Source of the DNA: Trichuris trichiura
Taxonomy: Eukaryota; Nematoda; Enoplea; Trichinellida; Trichuridae
Length of the DNA stretch: 64,000 nt
NCBI GenBank assembly: GCA_037903355.1
Contig: JBAJFE010000042.1
Coordinates: 4,538,001-4,602,000 of the forward strand
Direction: 5' to 3'
Part shown: positions 21,601-34,721 of the stretch, one piece after another
Layout: each line of letters starts with the position of its first letter
How positions within the stretch are numbered: position 1 is the first letter of the stretch
Position numbers and translations under genes: made by a program
The notes under the pieces: model-generated
The model's input: the letters and a program-made list of their open reading frames with translations, nothing else
What the model was told of the DNA's origin: nothing
Database searches by the model: none

Positions 21601-24562
21601 ATGTGAAGGTGATTCAAAAGCTGCAAGCGTCAGGGAAACGTTTGGCAAATGATTTCCAAAACATGCTTCCTGAAAAATGATAGCCGATGGCAGTCTATCA
21701 TCCTCTAGACAGGTAGCCAATGACGCGTTGAATGCTTTTCAAGCGAACTTTCCACGGGTGTACGATAAGCAAACTGTTATCCTACGGGACCGCTACATGT
21801 CGCTGACAATCCTGCTCACTGCCAACATTCTCAAACTTTCTGCTCTAATGAAAGACTAAACAAAAGTCTCTGTTCGCAAATCAAGGGTCCAATGTTGCCG
21901 CCTGGCAGTATAAATGCGGTTACGTTACTGGAAAACTCGAAACTGGATACGCTATGTGATTCTAATGGTTGAATGGAAACATGCATATTTCAAGCATTCC
22001 ATATGCAGATTGACCATTGTTTTTCATTGCGACTTAAGTCAATCAAGAATGAGACATTTGCCTAAGCCACTGCTTCAGTGTCATGTACTGATGAAAAAAG
22101 ATGCTAATTTCTGCCCAACTGCTAGTAGGAAATCGCTACTTAGACGAACCACCATCGCTCGCTAGTTGATCTTCGCAGCCAAACGATCAAGGCAAGGCAG
22201 GCTTGCTAACTCGTTGGTTGCTTTGGACTGGCGACAGACTGCAGCAGACCAAATCAACGGGAGCGCATTTGAGCAAAGAAAAACGTCTGCATTTGCACAC
22301 AGTGAAGACTAGAATATGCTTTCTTTTAACAAGCCTGAACAAATTCATTGTTTCCATACGGGTCTGGCCTGTTTAAAAGTAAAAGTTACTCGTAATCACA
22401 AAAAACGTGCTCGAAGCTTTCGAGGCATTTCGTGCCCCACTTCCGCGAAATGATGACAAAACACGGTAAACAACATATGAATTTTTGTGAAGATTTGACA
22501 CTATTCGACTCGTTTTTTGTGGTTGCTGATCAAATCCTTTTACTTTAAAACAAGCTAAACCGACAAGAAAACCCAACGACAATGAAGATTAGCTAATAGA
22601 ACTCGCCTTTTCGGTGGGTCATTGATGTTAGACGGAGCGGTGTGACTGCAGCTGTGACCTTGCAGAACTTACTGAGAAAGATCAAAACTGCAAATGCTCC
22701 TGGCTTTTCGCCATAGAGAAAATAGCACAACCTTAGATGCGTAATGACCAAATGGGCTGCTAATGGTATTGCGATTATGTAGCGCACCGCAGGAAGAACA
22801 TAGAATACGTCGCATTTCCTTCACTGCCAACAATGAGATATTTAAACATCTGTCAGTACGAACTGCAGTTTCCCCAGGTGACTACAGAGCTAAGACGTGA
22901 ACGTGTTTGCCACGTTCCAATGAAAAGGCTTAACATGCATTGGAAACACCGATTTTGATTTACATGGAACTATTTTCTTCCGTACCCTTAACCTTTCCAC
23001 GGTATAAGCCCTACTACCAGACGAAAGAGCGAGTTTTTGACAGTGAATGAGGAAAAACACAAACTGTTTGCTGATCGTAGACTCATTGCACAAACGGAAA
23101 AGTGGTAACGTCAGAAACTTGAGCAGTTTTAAGCTGCTTTCGAGGCAACACAAAACGCTTTCGCACCAAAAGAAAGGGGCGCACAGACGCCATCTAACTA
23201 CATCGTAGTAACGGGTAGTATTAATTAATGAATAAAAAAGTAAAACAGCTTGAATTCTGTTCAAATTTTATACGATAGTTCTACGGTTCTCCGATGGCAG
23301 TAGAATGAGCTCCGCTGGTGCACAGTGCAGTTTATCTCACACTTCTAAACCCGGAAATGCAGATCTTTGAAACATACGGCCATTTTCGATCACTGCATCA
23401 TCCAAATAGAAAAAGACGTGAAGTAAAAAAAATAGGAGAGAATACTTCCAATAACACTAATCTTTCTACATGACCTGGATTTCATGAATGGAACGAAAAT
23501 GTTTGACAAGTAAACAACAGAGAAAGAACTGCAGATTAGCTAATAAGAGATGATCAATGGATCGTTAGACATGAACGCATATAGTGGGAACGCAAATATT
23601 GACCTGCCAGTGGCATAACGAGCAAAAACATGGTGAAGCACCGAGGCAATCACGGTGATTTGAGCAGCAGCTATACAGTGACCGGCAATTACAGAAATGC
23701 ACTTCTGCGCAATGAAAAATGAGGTCATTAAAGCGGGAGAGATCCGTGCGATCTGCATAACTGCTAAAGTATACCTTGGTCTTCCCACTAAATTTCATGC
23801 CTTTGACCGTCAAGGCAAGTAAACAACAGTCTCGTGGTGCCAAAGATTTTTAAGCTTCATAGAACGATGCTGACCGCAATTTGCCCTCACCAACAACCAT
23901 GGACAAATAAGACAGTGACCGGTCGATTCGTCTAAGGGCGAGCTTGCATACTTTGCCTGCATCAACCGTTCATCAGGCAGCTGAATTGCGTAATAACAAC
24001 GTCCTATTGACTACGACTGATCTACAGGAAGGTCAACATGAATTTTCGTTCACTTAAAGAAACAGTAAAATGAGAGGTCAAAACAGTTAATCGATTACTA
24101 CCTAGTGGAAGGTTACACATTTTTTGGATCTCACCACTGCATAATCGAGTGAATAAGATCGTTTACACCAGTGATCGTAAAGAACGCCATGGTAGGCTGA
24201 GGGTTTTGCTAAACCATAAATGTTGTCCGTGGATACTTCAACGTCACCAGACGCTGAAGGAGAAATTGATTCTGAAATAAGCTAAGACACTTACGGTCGA
24301 ATTAGCACTTTAGGCTCTCTAGCCGACCCTACGGAAGAAACACTGGAACACCTACGGCCAAACGATGCCTGAGACGGAGATGTCGAGGGAAAGCTGGGGC
24401 GAAAAAGGTTGAGCAACTGTGGTCTAAGTGATAATTCATACTACGCAAGTACTAAGTCAAAGTCAGTCGTTTAATTCACCCTAAATTTTGCATGGCAAGG
24501 GAAAATGCAAAACAGTATAAATAAGTCTCTCTTATCACCCTAAAATTTTTTTCGCGGAATTT
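18691..24562. other. Non-coding stretch upstream of AFF
   Basis: Apart from the repeat remnant near 19.8 kb I recognise nothing. Short open frames exist on both strands but have no domain, no conserved block and no coherent splice series. It may include AFF promoter, 5' UTR exons or regulatory sequence. Confidence 0.5.
19790..19910 (+). repeat. Solo fragment of the Penelope-type terminal repeat
   Basis: It carries CAGATGACGGATC, loop, GATTGACCTGAAAGCTTCG and then GTAATAAACGTTATT, the same block order as the arms at 24.6 and 25.8 kb, with one arm only. The CAGATGA here differs from the CTGANGA of other copies by one base. A hammerhead-like fold is possible, but the outer stem is no longer paired. 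Confidence 0.5.
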
Positions 24563-24885
24563 CCAACCCGTTGTCTAACTAATGTTCATTGCAAAGACGT
24601 TCTCTACGGAGCTTTCTGGTGTCCCCATGACCCGTCCTCAGCGTAAATTGCGCCGTCCGTCAGGTCGGCCTTTACGGTTGCAAGCTGCTCCATCCGACCA
24701 ACCTTGGCAGAGACCTCCGCCGTCAGCCCTGTCTTGAGCCGTCAGGCTTCGGTCCCACCTAGTCAGTCGGAAGGTGCAGCGAGCGTCCAACTGACCTTCC
24801 GCGACGGCGATACGTTAACGAGCCGACCTGAAAGCTCCGTAGAGAACGTTTTTGCAATAAACGTTAATTAGACAACGGCTTGGAA
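24563..24885. repeat. Foldback repeat with GC-rich spacer
   Basis: Arms of about 54 bp (24563-24616 and 24830-24885) are inverted copies: CCAACCCGTTGTCTAACTAA and TTCTCTACGGAGCTTTC on the left, with their reverse complements on the right. The 213-nt spacer is markedly GC-rich against AT-rich flanks. The left arm and adjoining spacer hold a hammerhead-like core on the minus strand. Confidence 0.75.
24605..24645 (-). ncRNA. Hammerhead-ribozyme-like motif
   Basis: On the minus strand the order is TACG, CTGAGGA, a hairpin, GAAAGCTC, CGTA. TACG before the core and CGTA after the predicted cleavage position pair perfectly, giving a four-base stem I of a different sequence from other copies. The variable seventh position of CTGANGA is G here. 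Confidence 0.5.
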
Positions 24886-25654
24886 ATTAGGCGAAAAAAA
24901 ATTTTAGAAGAACAATTTAAAAACCCGCTAGGAAGAAAAAGAAAAAAAGTTTCTCTTATGTCAATAATATACGCCTACAAAACACCTCGCCTTCAAGTTT
25001 CTCGAATGAGAGTTAAGTGCTCGTCATACCACCTGTTGCAGATACTTTCATAGCACAAGCCAATCCATATGTATGCTCTGCACGGCAAACTCTCTTATTC
25101 CTGTCCGGAATTATAATGGCATATAGAATATGATTTTACCCACTAATTGCAGCCCGAACGAGAAGAAAGAACTGCCAACAGCCTGGATTGCACGCACACA
25201 CAAGAACGACTAACAGGCATGGCTGACTTCACCTAGTGACCTTAAATTATCGTCAACAGACTGTCGCAATTGAACGGCACTTCGGGATGCATAGGAATGC
25301 GATAGCTGGACGTGATTGATTTTCAGACTGTCGGAAGGACCAGATGCAAATGCAAGTTCGTTGGCAAAATCTGCCCGTCGAACAAGGATTAAAAATGAAC
25401 CATAACTGCGTATTCCACGAGATCAGAACGCTAATCTCTTCTGGCGAGAAACGAGCACGACGAAGGCGCCCTCTTACTACCATCCGTGGCTCGCCAGAGC
25501 CAGTTGTGAAGCTGACTGACCTTGGTACGCACCTACGAACGGGTACTGGTGCTGCCAATAGCCTCGACCGAAAATACTAGCCACGACGAGACAACGTTTC
25601 ACCGGCATGTTACGTTTAATTCAAACAATTACCTAGAAATATCAGACAAAATCG

Positions 25655-25897
25655 CAATGAAGATATGATGTCTTGGTACGGGGCTATAAGCTTTCATAAT
25701 GAAGTGTCTTTACTACGGAGTGAATGTCCCGTTATATATACAATAAACCTTAATCTCCGAAGCTTTCGGAGACGACCGGAGATTCATTTTATAACCGCTG
25801 AAGACGGGTCACGATTGACCCGAAAGCTCTGGGGATTAAAGTTTATTGTACTTATAACGGGACATTCATGCCGTAATAAAGACTCTTCATTAAGAAA
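25655..25897. repeat. Penelope-type terminal foldback repeat
   Basis: An inverted repeat with arms of about 80 bp: GAAGTGTCTTTACTACGGAG and CGTTATATATACAATAAACC on the left, and ATTGTACTTATAACGGGAC with CCGTAATAAAGACTCTTC on the right. The arms are the same family as those flanking the PLE tail at 10.3-10.9 kb, but here they meet with only a short spacer. Confidence 0.75.
25793..25840 (+). ncRNA. Hammerhead-ribozyme-like motif
   Basis: CTGAAGA at 25798, hairpin CGGGTC-ACGATT-GACCCG, then GAAAGCTC. Stem I can form between ACCG before the core and TGG after GCTC (with one G-U pair), then TTA/TAA further out. The six-base-pair hairpin is perfect here. Confidence 0.5.
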
Positions 25898-28800
25898 ATC
25901 GCAATATACTAATCAAATTCCTGTTCTTAAGTAACACTAATACCCAGAAAATCTTCACTTTCACTGCTCTTGCCATATAAGTAAACGAGGTCAAGAGGTG
26001 CTAGACGACATAATGACCCTATTATCTCGGATACACTTTAAATGACGCTTTGCCAAGATTCTGAAAATGATAGTTGGGAAGCTGAATTCGCACTACTATT
26101 AATAAGACAATGAATAATGCGTTCGTACATAGAGGCCAGCTATTTTAACTATCTGTCCTGTTGACTCAAAATTGTTATAAACAGGTAGCCTAGTTATACC
26201 ATAGGAAACGTAATGCATGCCAAAGGAGCATAACCAAGAGTCAGTCGGCACCTTGGAAAATGGAACACATTGAAGTCAGTGTACCCAGTAAACAAACCAT
26301 TTCTGTTCTGCCTTTGCTACAGTCCTGACTTAGTACTTCAGAAAATGAATACCAGCATTATGTAATGCGATAATTGAAACCTAGAAGATGGCAGAATAAG
26401 CAGCAGCATTCCAGGAAAGATGAACCAACAAACTTCGCAGTTAAATTTAAATTCCGCATTGCTACTTTTTGTACATCCGTCGGCCGCTTCTAGGAATGTT
26501 AAACAGAAGTGGAATTTACTCTAATCTTAACAAATGCGCCAGTTAACGTCACTCAGCTCTTCGTAAACTCGAATCTAGCCTTCCGGGGAAGAGGTTGATA
26601 CAGCTGAACTGTCAAACAACTCAGACAACGTCAGCCAGATGCCTATCCACACCAGCTACTTAAGCGCAATCTGCTTTATGATTCAATCGATCGGAAAAAA
26701 GGTTACAGAATTGACGTTCCAACAATCACTGCGAGTCTCGCGGTGGAACCATAAAGGCTAAATGCGTCACTCAAGCTAAGACTCGGCGATAAGGGGTTGC
26801 ATAGTCACTTCTCAGTCTCAACGAAAAGAGAAGACACAAGAGCCAACTAGCAAGCAGTAGAACGAACAAAATGTGAACTGGCTGTGCTACAAAATTCAAC
26901 TCAAGCGAAAAAAACACAGATCAGAGGAAGTTGAATTGACTGCATGGATAGGAAGACGGGAAGACGACTACTTGGTTCATAAAAAATGTCTCTCCGCAAA
27001 TCTTACGCTGTAGGGAACAGTCATGTCCTTTCAGAACAGAGCTACCGATTAGACACCGTGAGAAGAAGCTGTAAGAGTATCTTGAGAACGACAAAGCGTG
27101 TAGTATCCATCAATCACCTTCAATTAAGGCTATAACTGGCCTGTGATCAGCGTGTTTGAAACTGGCAGTTTTCGTATTGCAGGTGCTTAGAAGCAAACTT
27201 GTTCAACCAGACAGGACAACGGCAGGCAAATGCGCAGCGTATAGGCAGCAACGCTCCCTGTGAGGAAGAGCTGCGTTCTTTAGCACAGTGGCATCGCCAG
27301 AGCACATGTGGCAAGGAGCAACCCTGTTGTTCAGAATGACTGCATCCAAAAATGGCACGCGCAAAACTGCGGCAGACGTTGCCAAAAAAATACGGCGGCA
27401 AAAGTAAATGCACGTTAGCTGTTGATTCTAAATACCGTGCACTATTGCACAGAATCCTAATCTGAACAGAGCAACTTGAATTGCAGTCAAACAATTGCAG
27501 CCCACTCAGTCGACGTCTGTTGCTCAAGCACTCGTTCTTCGTAAAAACGCAATGCTCGTTACCTCCGGATTGATACTTTTCCAATAAAGGGGGTTTGATT
27601 TGATTTCTGCTCAATCCTTATGACCAGTATCATAGCACGGAGGCGCTCCTCTCTTAACAAACAGTAGAGAATTCTGCTAACACCGACATAAAGCGTGAAA
27701 ATAAAACAACCCCTCCAGGTCGACCCATAAAGTGCCTCGGCAAAGGAGTGCAACAGCTGAGTCCCTGGCAGCAAACCAAGCGTTTTGTAGCACTATGACA
27801 ATGTCTGACGTAAATCCTCTTTGTGACAAAGTTGCAAGCTAAAAACAAAACCTTCGTACAGCTTCTCACAGAACAAAAGTCAATAGTTCAAGGGGTGAAA
27901 GCTACGTTCCCATGTCAGGTTATCAGAACAAAGTTAAAGATAATAAGAACGAACTAATCTCGCTGTTCTGTCTCATACCGGCCTGCTTTCCGAAGCTACA
28001 AAGGAGCTGACGAACTTCCTGCAAATCTCTCTGAATGGAAACGTTCAGGGGAAGAATTGGAACAGTTCAACGTAAGAATTGTGCTACTTAGAACTGCAGT
28101 TCTCTTACAAAAAGAATGACAAGCACGCATTCTGTTTGATGTGACTTAACCTGGGGCGAGCCAGTAAGCTGGCAAAAAGTAATACGAAGACGAAATATGG
28201 TCTGCTGCGAGCAGCTCTTCAACAACCAGCGCTAGAAAGAGGCGTGCAAGATTAATAACGTAGTCAGCGCGTCCATCAGCCTTAACTTCGTCCAGAAACT
28301 TACAAGAAACGATTAATATAAGCAGAGGTACCTACGTGCCTACTTCGTCAAGCGCAACGTAAACGGTCCTGCGGCAAGATATGCAATTCGAATTCAAGAT
28401 GAAGTCGAAATCCGGTAGTCAAACATATTTTCAGTGATATTTGAGAAAACTGTGGAAGGCAGTTCACAAAAAACTGTATTCATGGAGAATCTTAAAACTT
28501 AGTTCGTTTCTGGTAACGCCTATTAGTTGCAGGCAACTTCAGTCGTGCCTTCCTATGCTCATTCGAAACTAGAGTAAAAATCGATCAAGTCCACCACAGA
28601 GACATGAGCCCATTTAGAATGGCATTTCGTTCAATAATCTACATTCGACAAACAGCAACGTTATTATAGAAAAGCACGTGCAGTTACTCACCCTTCTGTG
28701 TAAAAACATCAGAGATTCCGTTTCAGCTAACTTGAGTAATTTTAAAACGTTATATTTTGCAAAAACGAAGTTTCAACGGTGTTAATCCACAGCGATCCGT

Positions 28801-30547
28801 TTTTCTTATTCTTTCCTATCAAAAAACGTTATATTCTGGTCAAGGGCTTCCGCAAGAGCATACAGTCAAAAAGCAACAACGCTAAAGCCAGAGTAAAAGC
28901 TCCGCTAAACTGATACAAAAACTACAACTGCTTATAAAATCGAACATGAAATCACAAAATGAGTCCGCTATATTATAACCAAACTCACTTTTCTTGATCC
29001 ATCCTAATGAAGAATTCTCAAAGTGCTAGGAAACTTCAATGCGAAATAATGCTATGGCAAAAGAAGATTCAAAGGCTAGCAAATAAAAGCTTATAGGAGT
29101 AGTTCTGTAGTTTCAGATTAAGAGATAGTCAATGGAACAATAAGCGCTCACGTTAGTGAAGCATGTCGCTTCAGCAATTTGCATATAAACATAATAAGAG
29201 CATAGGCACAGAAGTGAACCGAAATTGCTTGCTTATATCAACAGATTCTGATAAGCTTTCCTATTGCTTGAAGCAACAGTTTGACACTAATAGTATTGGT
29301 AAATCATGAAAAACAGACTCCACGGAAAATTGCTCACAAGGAATTGCTGTGTTAGGTCTAACCAATAGCTTCTACCGTTGCGAAAAAATACGGCGGTAGG
29401 ACGCAGGTCGTTATAGGACAGCAAGGATTTGTAAAGACGGAGAGTTCGTGCAGGTAACCAATTAAACTGCCTAAATCTAACTAACAGTAGACTGGAGTTA
29501 CTTAAAAGTGCATGAAAACATTTTGAAGAAAGTAAAGCAGACGTTCCAATGCTAAATTCTACGCGAGTTTTCACGAGCAGTGTTGCGTTTTATGTGCACT
29601 ACTACCACTTTTACCGGGGATCGCATTGTCGCGCACGAACCAAATTTGCAACTACAATAGCGGATTTTAGACTGAATGACATGAGAGCATCTTGCCACGA
29701 TAGTACTCGTGCCAGCAACTTATGATTTCATGATAACGTACTTAGCGTTATCCACCAGACAAGTTGTTTTCGAAAACTTCATTTTTAATTGTTTAAGTTA
29801 ACTTAACGTGTATGCGCTTTTCATAAACAACCACCTGTTCCATTGACAATGCCCTCTTAGTTGCAGTAGAGTGACCATTACTGATGCTATAGGCTTACTC
29901 ATTGAAGTGAACCAATGCCAACTTGTCGGATCACGTTCTGCATTAGAACATCGGGGCTTATGATGAAACTCAAAATTACAGCGAGAACAGCCATAGTGTC
30001 CTCCGTTAAGTTATGTTTAAGTGCTATTAAAGTATCCTTCATTAGAAAGTTGCGTGAATTAAGCGAAATTCTCAAGCGAAAAGATGCTGAAACGGTTTGA
30101 TATCTGAAACTACACTGAAAGTCATATTTTGTACATCTGTTGTAGAAAACAATTTAAAAAGCCGCACCAATAGATATTACAAAATAAAAATTCTTTTAAC
30201 TTTTTGTATTAATAAGTGACCACTACATTTAAATTAGAAATTACAGCAATTATTTTTTTCGGTACTTTTTATTCGGTGTAGCTTTCAGTGTAAATCGTCA
30301 CTATCATCACTGCTGGTTCCACAATGATGAAAAAGTGATAACTGTTAACTAGCGGAACAAAGGAATAACTTAAAGATGGACGAAGCGAGTTCAAACACGA
30401 AAGAGCTTTGAGACAATTGTCGGCCAAAATGAAATCAGTAGGAACGAAAATAGAACCAAAACAACATAATAAGAAACATTGCAACGTTAACAGATGTATT
30501 TGAAGATATAGTTTCTTCGTACGGGACCGTATAATTTCATTAGGTTG
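25898..30547. other. Non-coding stretch, nothing recognised
   Basis: Open frames are short. The longest, about 155 codons on the minus strand near 27.1-27.6 kb, has no recognisable domain and no splice-supported neighbours. No transposase or repeat was identified. Confidence 0.5.
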
Positions 30548-30694
30548 CTTCTTTTTTATACGGATTGTGAGTCCCGTTGAAAAATTTTATTACTAATTTC
30601 TCCGTAGCTTTCGGGTCGCGTTTGGACCCGAAAGCTACGGAGAAATTAGTAATAAAATTTTTCAACGGGACTCACAATCCGTATAAAAAAGAAG
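30548..30694. repeat. Perfect 70-bp inverted repeat
   Basis: Two 70-base arms are exact reverse complements around a seven-base loop (GCGTTTG). The arms contain CTCCGTAGCTTTCGGGTC and its complement, so it belongs to the Penelope-type foldback family, but the CTGANGA half of the core is missing. Exact arm identity implies recent formation or gene conversion. Confidence 0.9.
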
Positions 30695-32639
30695 TTAACA
30701 GATGTAACATAAAAGTAGTTTGATGGTTGGGTTCCTAATAACGGAATATACGTCTTCATGAGGAAGGTGATAGTATCGTCCGTTTAATGAGATAATAAGT
30801 ACAAAAAATCAAAGGTCTAAGGATCAGCCGTTTCCGTCTTCAGCAAGGAAGATTTTATGGGTTTTTCGCTGGTCAAGTTAGCTGTTAATCCTGAAAGCTT
30901 CGAATTTTTCCACTCATTTATTGTCCTTGAAAACGGGGTGTTTTGTCCTCACTTGGCTCATTTATTGTCTTATTAAACTGGCAAAACCGTGACCTTCCAC
31001 GTGAATAAGAACAGCTTTTAAAAATTTTGTAGAATCTCGGCGTGATTTATCCAAACTATACTTGCACCTTGCTTAGCAGGAAGTTAGTACAAATTAGATT
31101 GTGCGTTTGAAGATTCTAAGCCTTCTGACCATGTAGCAGAGATTACTGAAAGTAGCAAATTAGGTGAAGTATGCGAAGTTGAATATCATGATGTCGAAGG
31201 TTATTGGGGGACCATCAAGTGCTTTGAATGATATAGACCAGTGATTCCCAACGGGGGCCCCAGGGACCCCTTAGGGGCTTGGGGAGAGTCGAAGGGGTTG
31301 TGAAAGCTAAGGGGGCTCTTGGGGGTCCCCGGTTGTGCCTACACATCTTTTTTTTCTAATGTCACTTTTCTCGTGAAAACAGTGAGTAAGCAAATTCTCG
31401 ATATCACAGAGCAAAAGAGGAACTTGACATCAGCACAGCGTGGCGCCCCTGAATCAATGGAACTGTAAGAAACCCAGTAGCAAGCGCACACAGAAATCGG
31501 TTACTAAACGCTTTACTCTTGACACGACAGCTTGCACAACGCAGACGACCAGGAGCGAGCACGAACGAACAACTCTCTTATCTCTGCTACCCTGGCTCGC
31601 ACGTTAGTCAGATCGCTGGCACAGATCCAGGGATCAACGGCCGGCGCACGCGTCCGGCGGCGCCGCAAATGTTTACGCTCCTGCCTGAGCGATACGCCCT
31701 TCGCGAACGCCTGGCGCCCACTTCGGGCTCGCGGACGTGCGCAGCCTCCGCTACAGGAACCCGGCTGCGTTCTGGCTAAGTCACTGACAAATTGCAGAAG
31801 CTCGCTGAATATCGAATGAGGCTGCGCAATTCCTCCCTTTGGTCACGACTCGAAGTCGTTCGGAAGAACCGTACGGTTTTTGCATTCACTAGCCGGCAGG
31901 ACGCTTGACGTCTTGTCATCAGGGGACTCCCTGAACAGAGAAACGTGAAGGTCACAAGGAATTCTTTCTTTGACGCCAGGCAGCGTGGTTCTTTCTTTTC
32001 TCTTGCGTGTATCCTGTCATAGGCTCGCGGAGTCTTTTGTCTTCACTATTGTTACTTTTTGCACTAAAGCATTTTTCCCAGTCACTTGGTTCAAAAATTC
32101 AGCATTCGATGGTCACAAGTTTTTGTGAACCTCAATAAAGGATAAATCTTTACGGGAAGGAGATAAAAAGGTAACTGTTACGTCATTTCCGTTTTATCTT
32201 TCATTTCATCAGTAATTTGCTACCGCCTGTAGATTGGAATGGGTTCTAATAGGTCTTAAGGAAGTTTATGAGGTGTAGAAGCCATGTCTTATTTGACTTA
32301 AAAGTTGGAAAAGAGGGAAAGAGAAGGGAGAGACAGGGAGAGACTAAAGAGCCGTGTATACAACAGCTTGGCGCTAAGCCTAGGGTACTTGCATTGGCTA
32401 TTGGCTATGAGGACACAGCTTCGTTCTCGGCCTCGACGAAGAAACAGATTCTGAGAATGAGGACGTAGACCTTCCAAATTTAGCAAGAAATAGAAACCAT
32501 CGCAGATCCGGTCTCCGTCACATACTGGGCAGGACGCATATAAGTCTTTATAATTTATCTCAATGAGCTTTTAGTTCCCCAAAGCCAGCGCAATGCTTTG
32601 TATCTCTGAAGGTGTTAATGGAAAGCATGTTTATCCTAG

Positions 32640-33056
32640 ATGGCCGCACTGAAAAAGAAAGGTAGGCAATATACTGTCGCATATCGAAATTACGGATTTA
32701 TACAATCACCCTCGAACCTTCAGCAACCGCTGTGCCTCGTTTGCGAGAAGACTGTTGCCGACGAAATCATGAAACCGTCAAAATTAATAAACATTTAAAC
32801 AGAATGCATGGCGACGAAGCCTGGCAAAGACCTTTCATATTTTCGATCTCTACGGGACAGCTACAAAAAGCGGCTGAAATTATCAAGCATTTTTTCGTCT
32901 GCGTCGAGTCAAAGTAGCGACGGTTTGCATGCTTCCTAGAACCTCTCTTTAATAATCGCAACATCTGGGAAACCGCATGCCACTGGTGAACAGCTGTTAC
33001 TTCCCGCTGTGAGCGAGGTGCTACGTACTATGCTGCACATGCCAGCGACAAACATA
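32640..33056 (+). pseudogene. hAT transposase fragment 1: BED zinc finger and start of body
   Basis: From the ATG at 32640 it reads KKGRQYTVAYRNYGF, then PLCLVCEKTVADEIMKPSKL and, after a frame change, HLNRMHGDEAW: the Cys-X2-Cys...His-X4-His BED finger of ZBED5/SCAND3-type proteins. Further on are EKTV-family blocks ending PAVSEVLRTMLHMPAT. The fragment stops at the TA where the pogo-type element is inserted. Confidence 0.8.
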
Positions 33057-33419
33057 CCGTATATTTCCACGCATAAGAACTCCCCCCTGCGTTAGCAAAG
33101 GATGGTAATGATTGGCCCAGCGACGATGACGCTCATTGCGCAAGTCTAGATCAACTCTGATTCGTCAGTTTTCCGTGAATGCTAATCGGTCATTCAATTG
33201 AAACTGTCTTGCCTAAAGTGCAACGCAAAAACTGATCAGCTGCTGCTTAGCGCGCGTTGTAGAGCATTGCGTAGGCTACGAGAAATGAATTGTGTTGAAT
33301 AGGCTTACTGAACGTCTATTACAACTGTTGCATGTAAAACACGAATGAACAGATTGTAGAGGCGGAAAGAAAGGATACATGACGCCGAAAACATTAAGTG
33401 CAGTGCCAAAACGGTAAAG

Positions 33420-34721
33420 CTAACAGTGCTGTTAGTCACTGTTTGGCATTTGGTCGTCCTCTGTGTCTTCCAACAGGGCAGAAATGGAGCACTTTTGGAA
33501 AGACTTTATAACAGTTTCCGTTTTTACTTTGCTCCACGCCTTTATAACGAACTGGCACAGCAAGCTGAGCGATTGAACTCGCATTCGTCCGCTGGCTGTG
33601 TACGTCTTCTGCCCGTTCGCCATCCATTCTTTCCACTCATATCGCATGTAGCCTTTAAAGGGCTTGTTAATGCAGACGCCCAGCGGCTGCAGAACAGACT
33701 AAAGCCCACCAGGAATCACGGCTGTTTTTATTTTGCATTTGTTTAAATGTGGTTTTATTGCTTCAGCTACGTGACTTCGGAATGAGTCCCACACCAGTAA
33801 GCTTCTGCTGTTACTATGCCCAGGTCTTTTCCTCCAGATGTTGTCAATCCACAGTCTCACGCCCTGTTCATCCATCCAGCCTTTCTCATGAAAGTGGACA
33901 AAGGCGCCAGAAGGAAAATTCTCCTTTGGCATCCTTTTCCTCTTAAATATGACCATGGGCTTCAGTTTCATTCCATTAGCTAGGCACGACAGCACCACCG
34001 TGAAGTGAGTTCTTTCATGCCCAGTGCTCTTCGCTATGATCGACTTTGCACCTTTACTGTCCACGGTTCTATTGCCAATCATATAAAAAATATTGGCGTC
34101 TCGTCCACCGATGTTGCCCAATGGAAACTCATTCCCGTTTGTCAGATTTGACATGCCTGGAAATACAATTTCTTTAGATAGGGTACAGTTTCATTTCTTC
34201 TGTGAAACATGGTTTCAACTTTTCCTTTAAGATCGCACGCTACGCTTCTTCAAAAAGCATACGTGTGAACTTACCGCCGGAAGTCACGCAGCTTATCCTC
34301 CAAATCCACAGGCTTTTTCTGTGCAACTTTTGTCTTCTGTCTCAGGACCAGGTTCTTCCTTTTCATGAAACGGTTGCACCATCCTGTGTTGCGGTGAAGC
34401 CGTAGGCTAAGTAAGGGTTGCGGTTGGCCCAGTTCGTCGCTTGATCTCTCATGTCTTTCCTGTGACGATACGGCCGCTCTGTCGCTGTTCTCTGTCCCAT
34501 TCTGCCAAACCGTTCTCCAGTTCCGGCCACGAGGCGATGCCTGAGCGTCTTGCGCGTTGTTTCTTTGGCATCTTCTTCAGAGCCTCTTCCTGTTTCCTCC
34601 AATCTATCACCATCTTCCGGGTAACGCCATACTTTCTGGCCGCCTGTGCATTGTTGCTTTCTTTTGTTTGACGACTTCCAACTTGAATCCGGCTGTATAG
34701 CTTTTCCTTTTCATCGCTCAC
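33420..34721 (-). pseudogene. Pogo-type transposase, left-arm copy
   Basis: On the minus strand it starts near 34721 and reads SNNAQAARKYGVTRKMVIDW (helix-turn-helix) and WPELENGLAEW. Further on are GRDANIFYMIGNRTVDSKGA, HERTHFTVVLSCLANGMKLK and LLVWDSFRSHVAE (second catalytic Asp). The NMDET block containing the first Asp is disrupted. Frame changes break it into pieces. Confidence 0.8.

Noticed and set aside
27147..27614. 155-codon open frame on the minus strand
   Set aside because: No recognisable domain, composition not obviously coding, no supporting splice structure.
31519..31819. GC-rich plus-strand frames in the hAT 5' region
   Set aside because: Arg/Ala-rich reading is explained by GC composition; the hAT transposase starts later at the BED finger.
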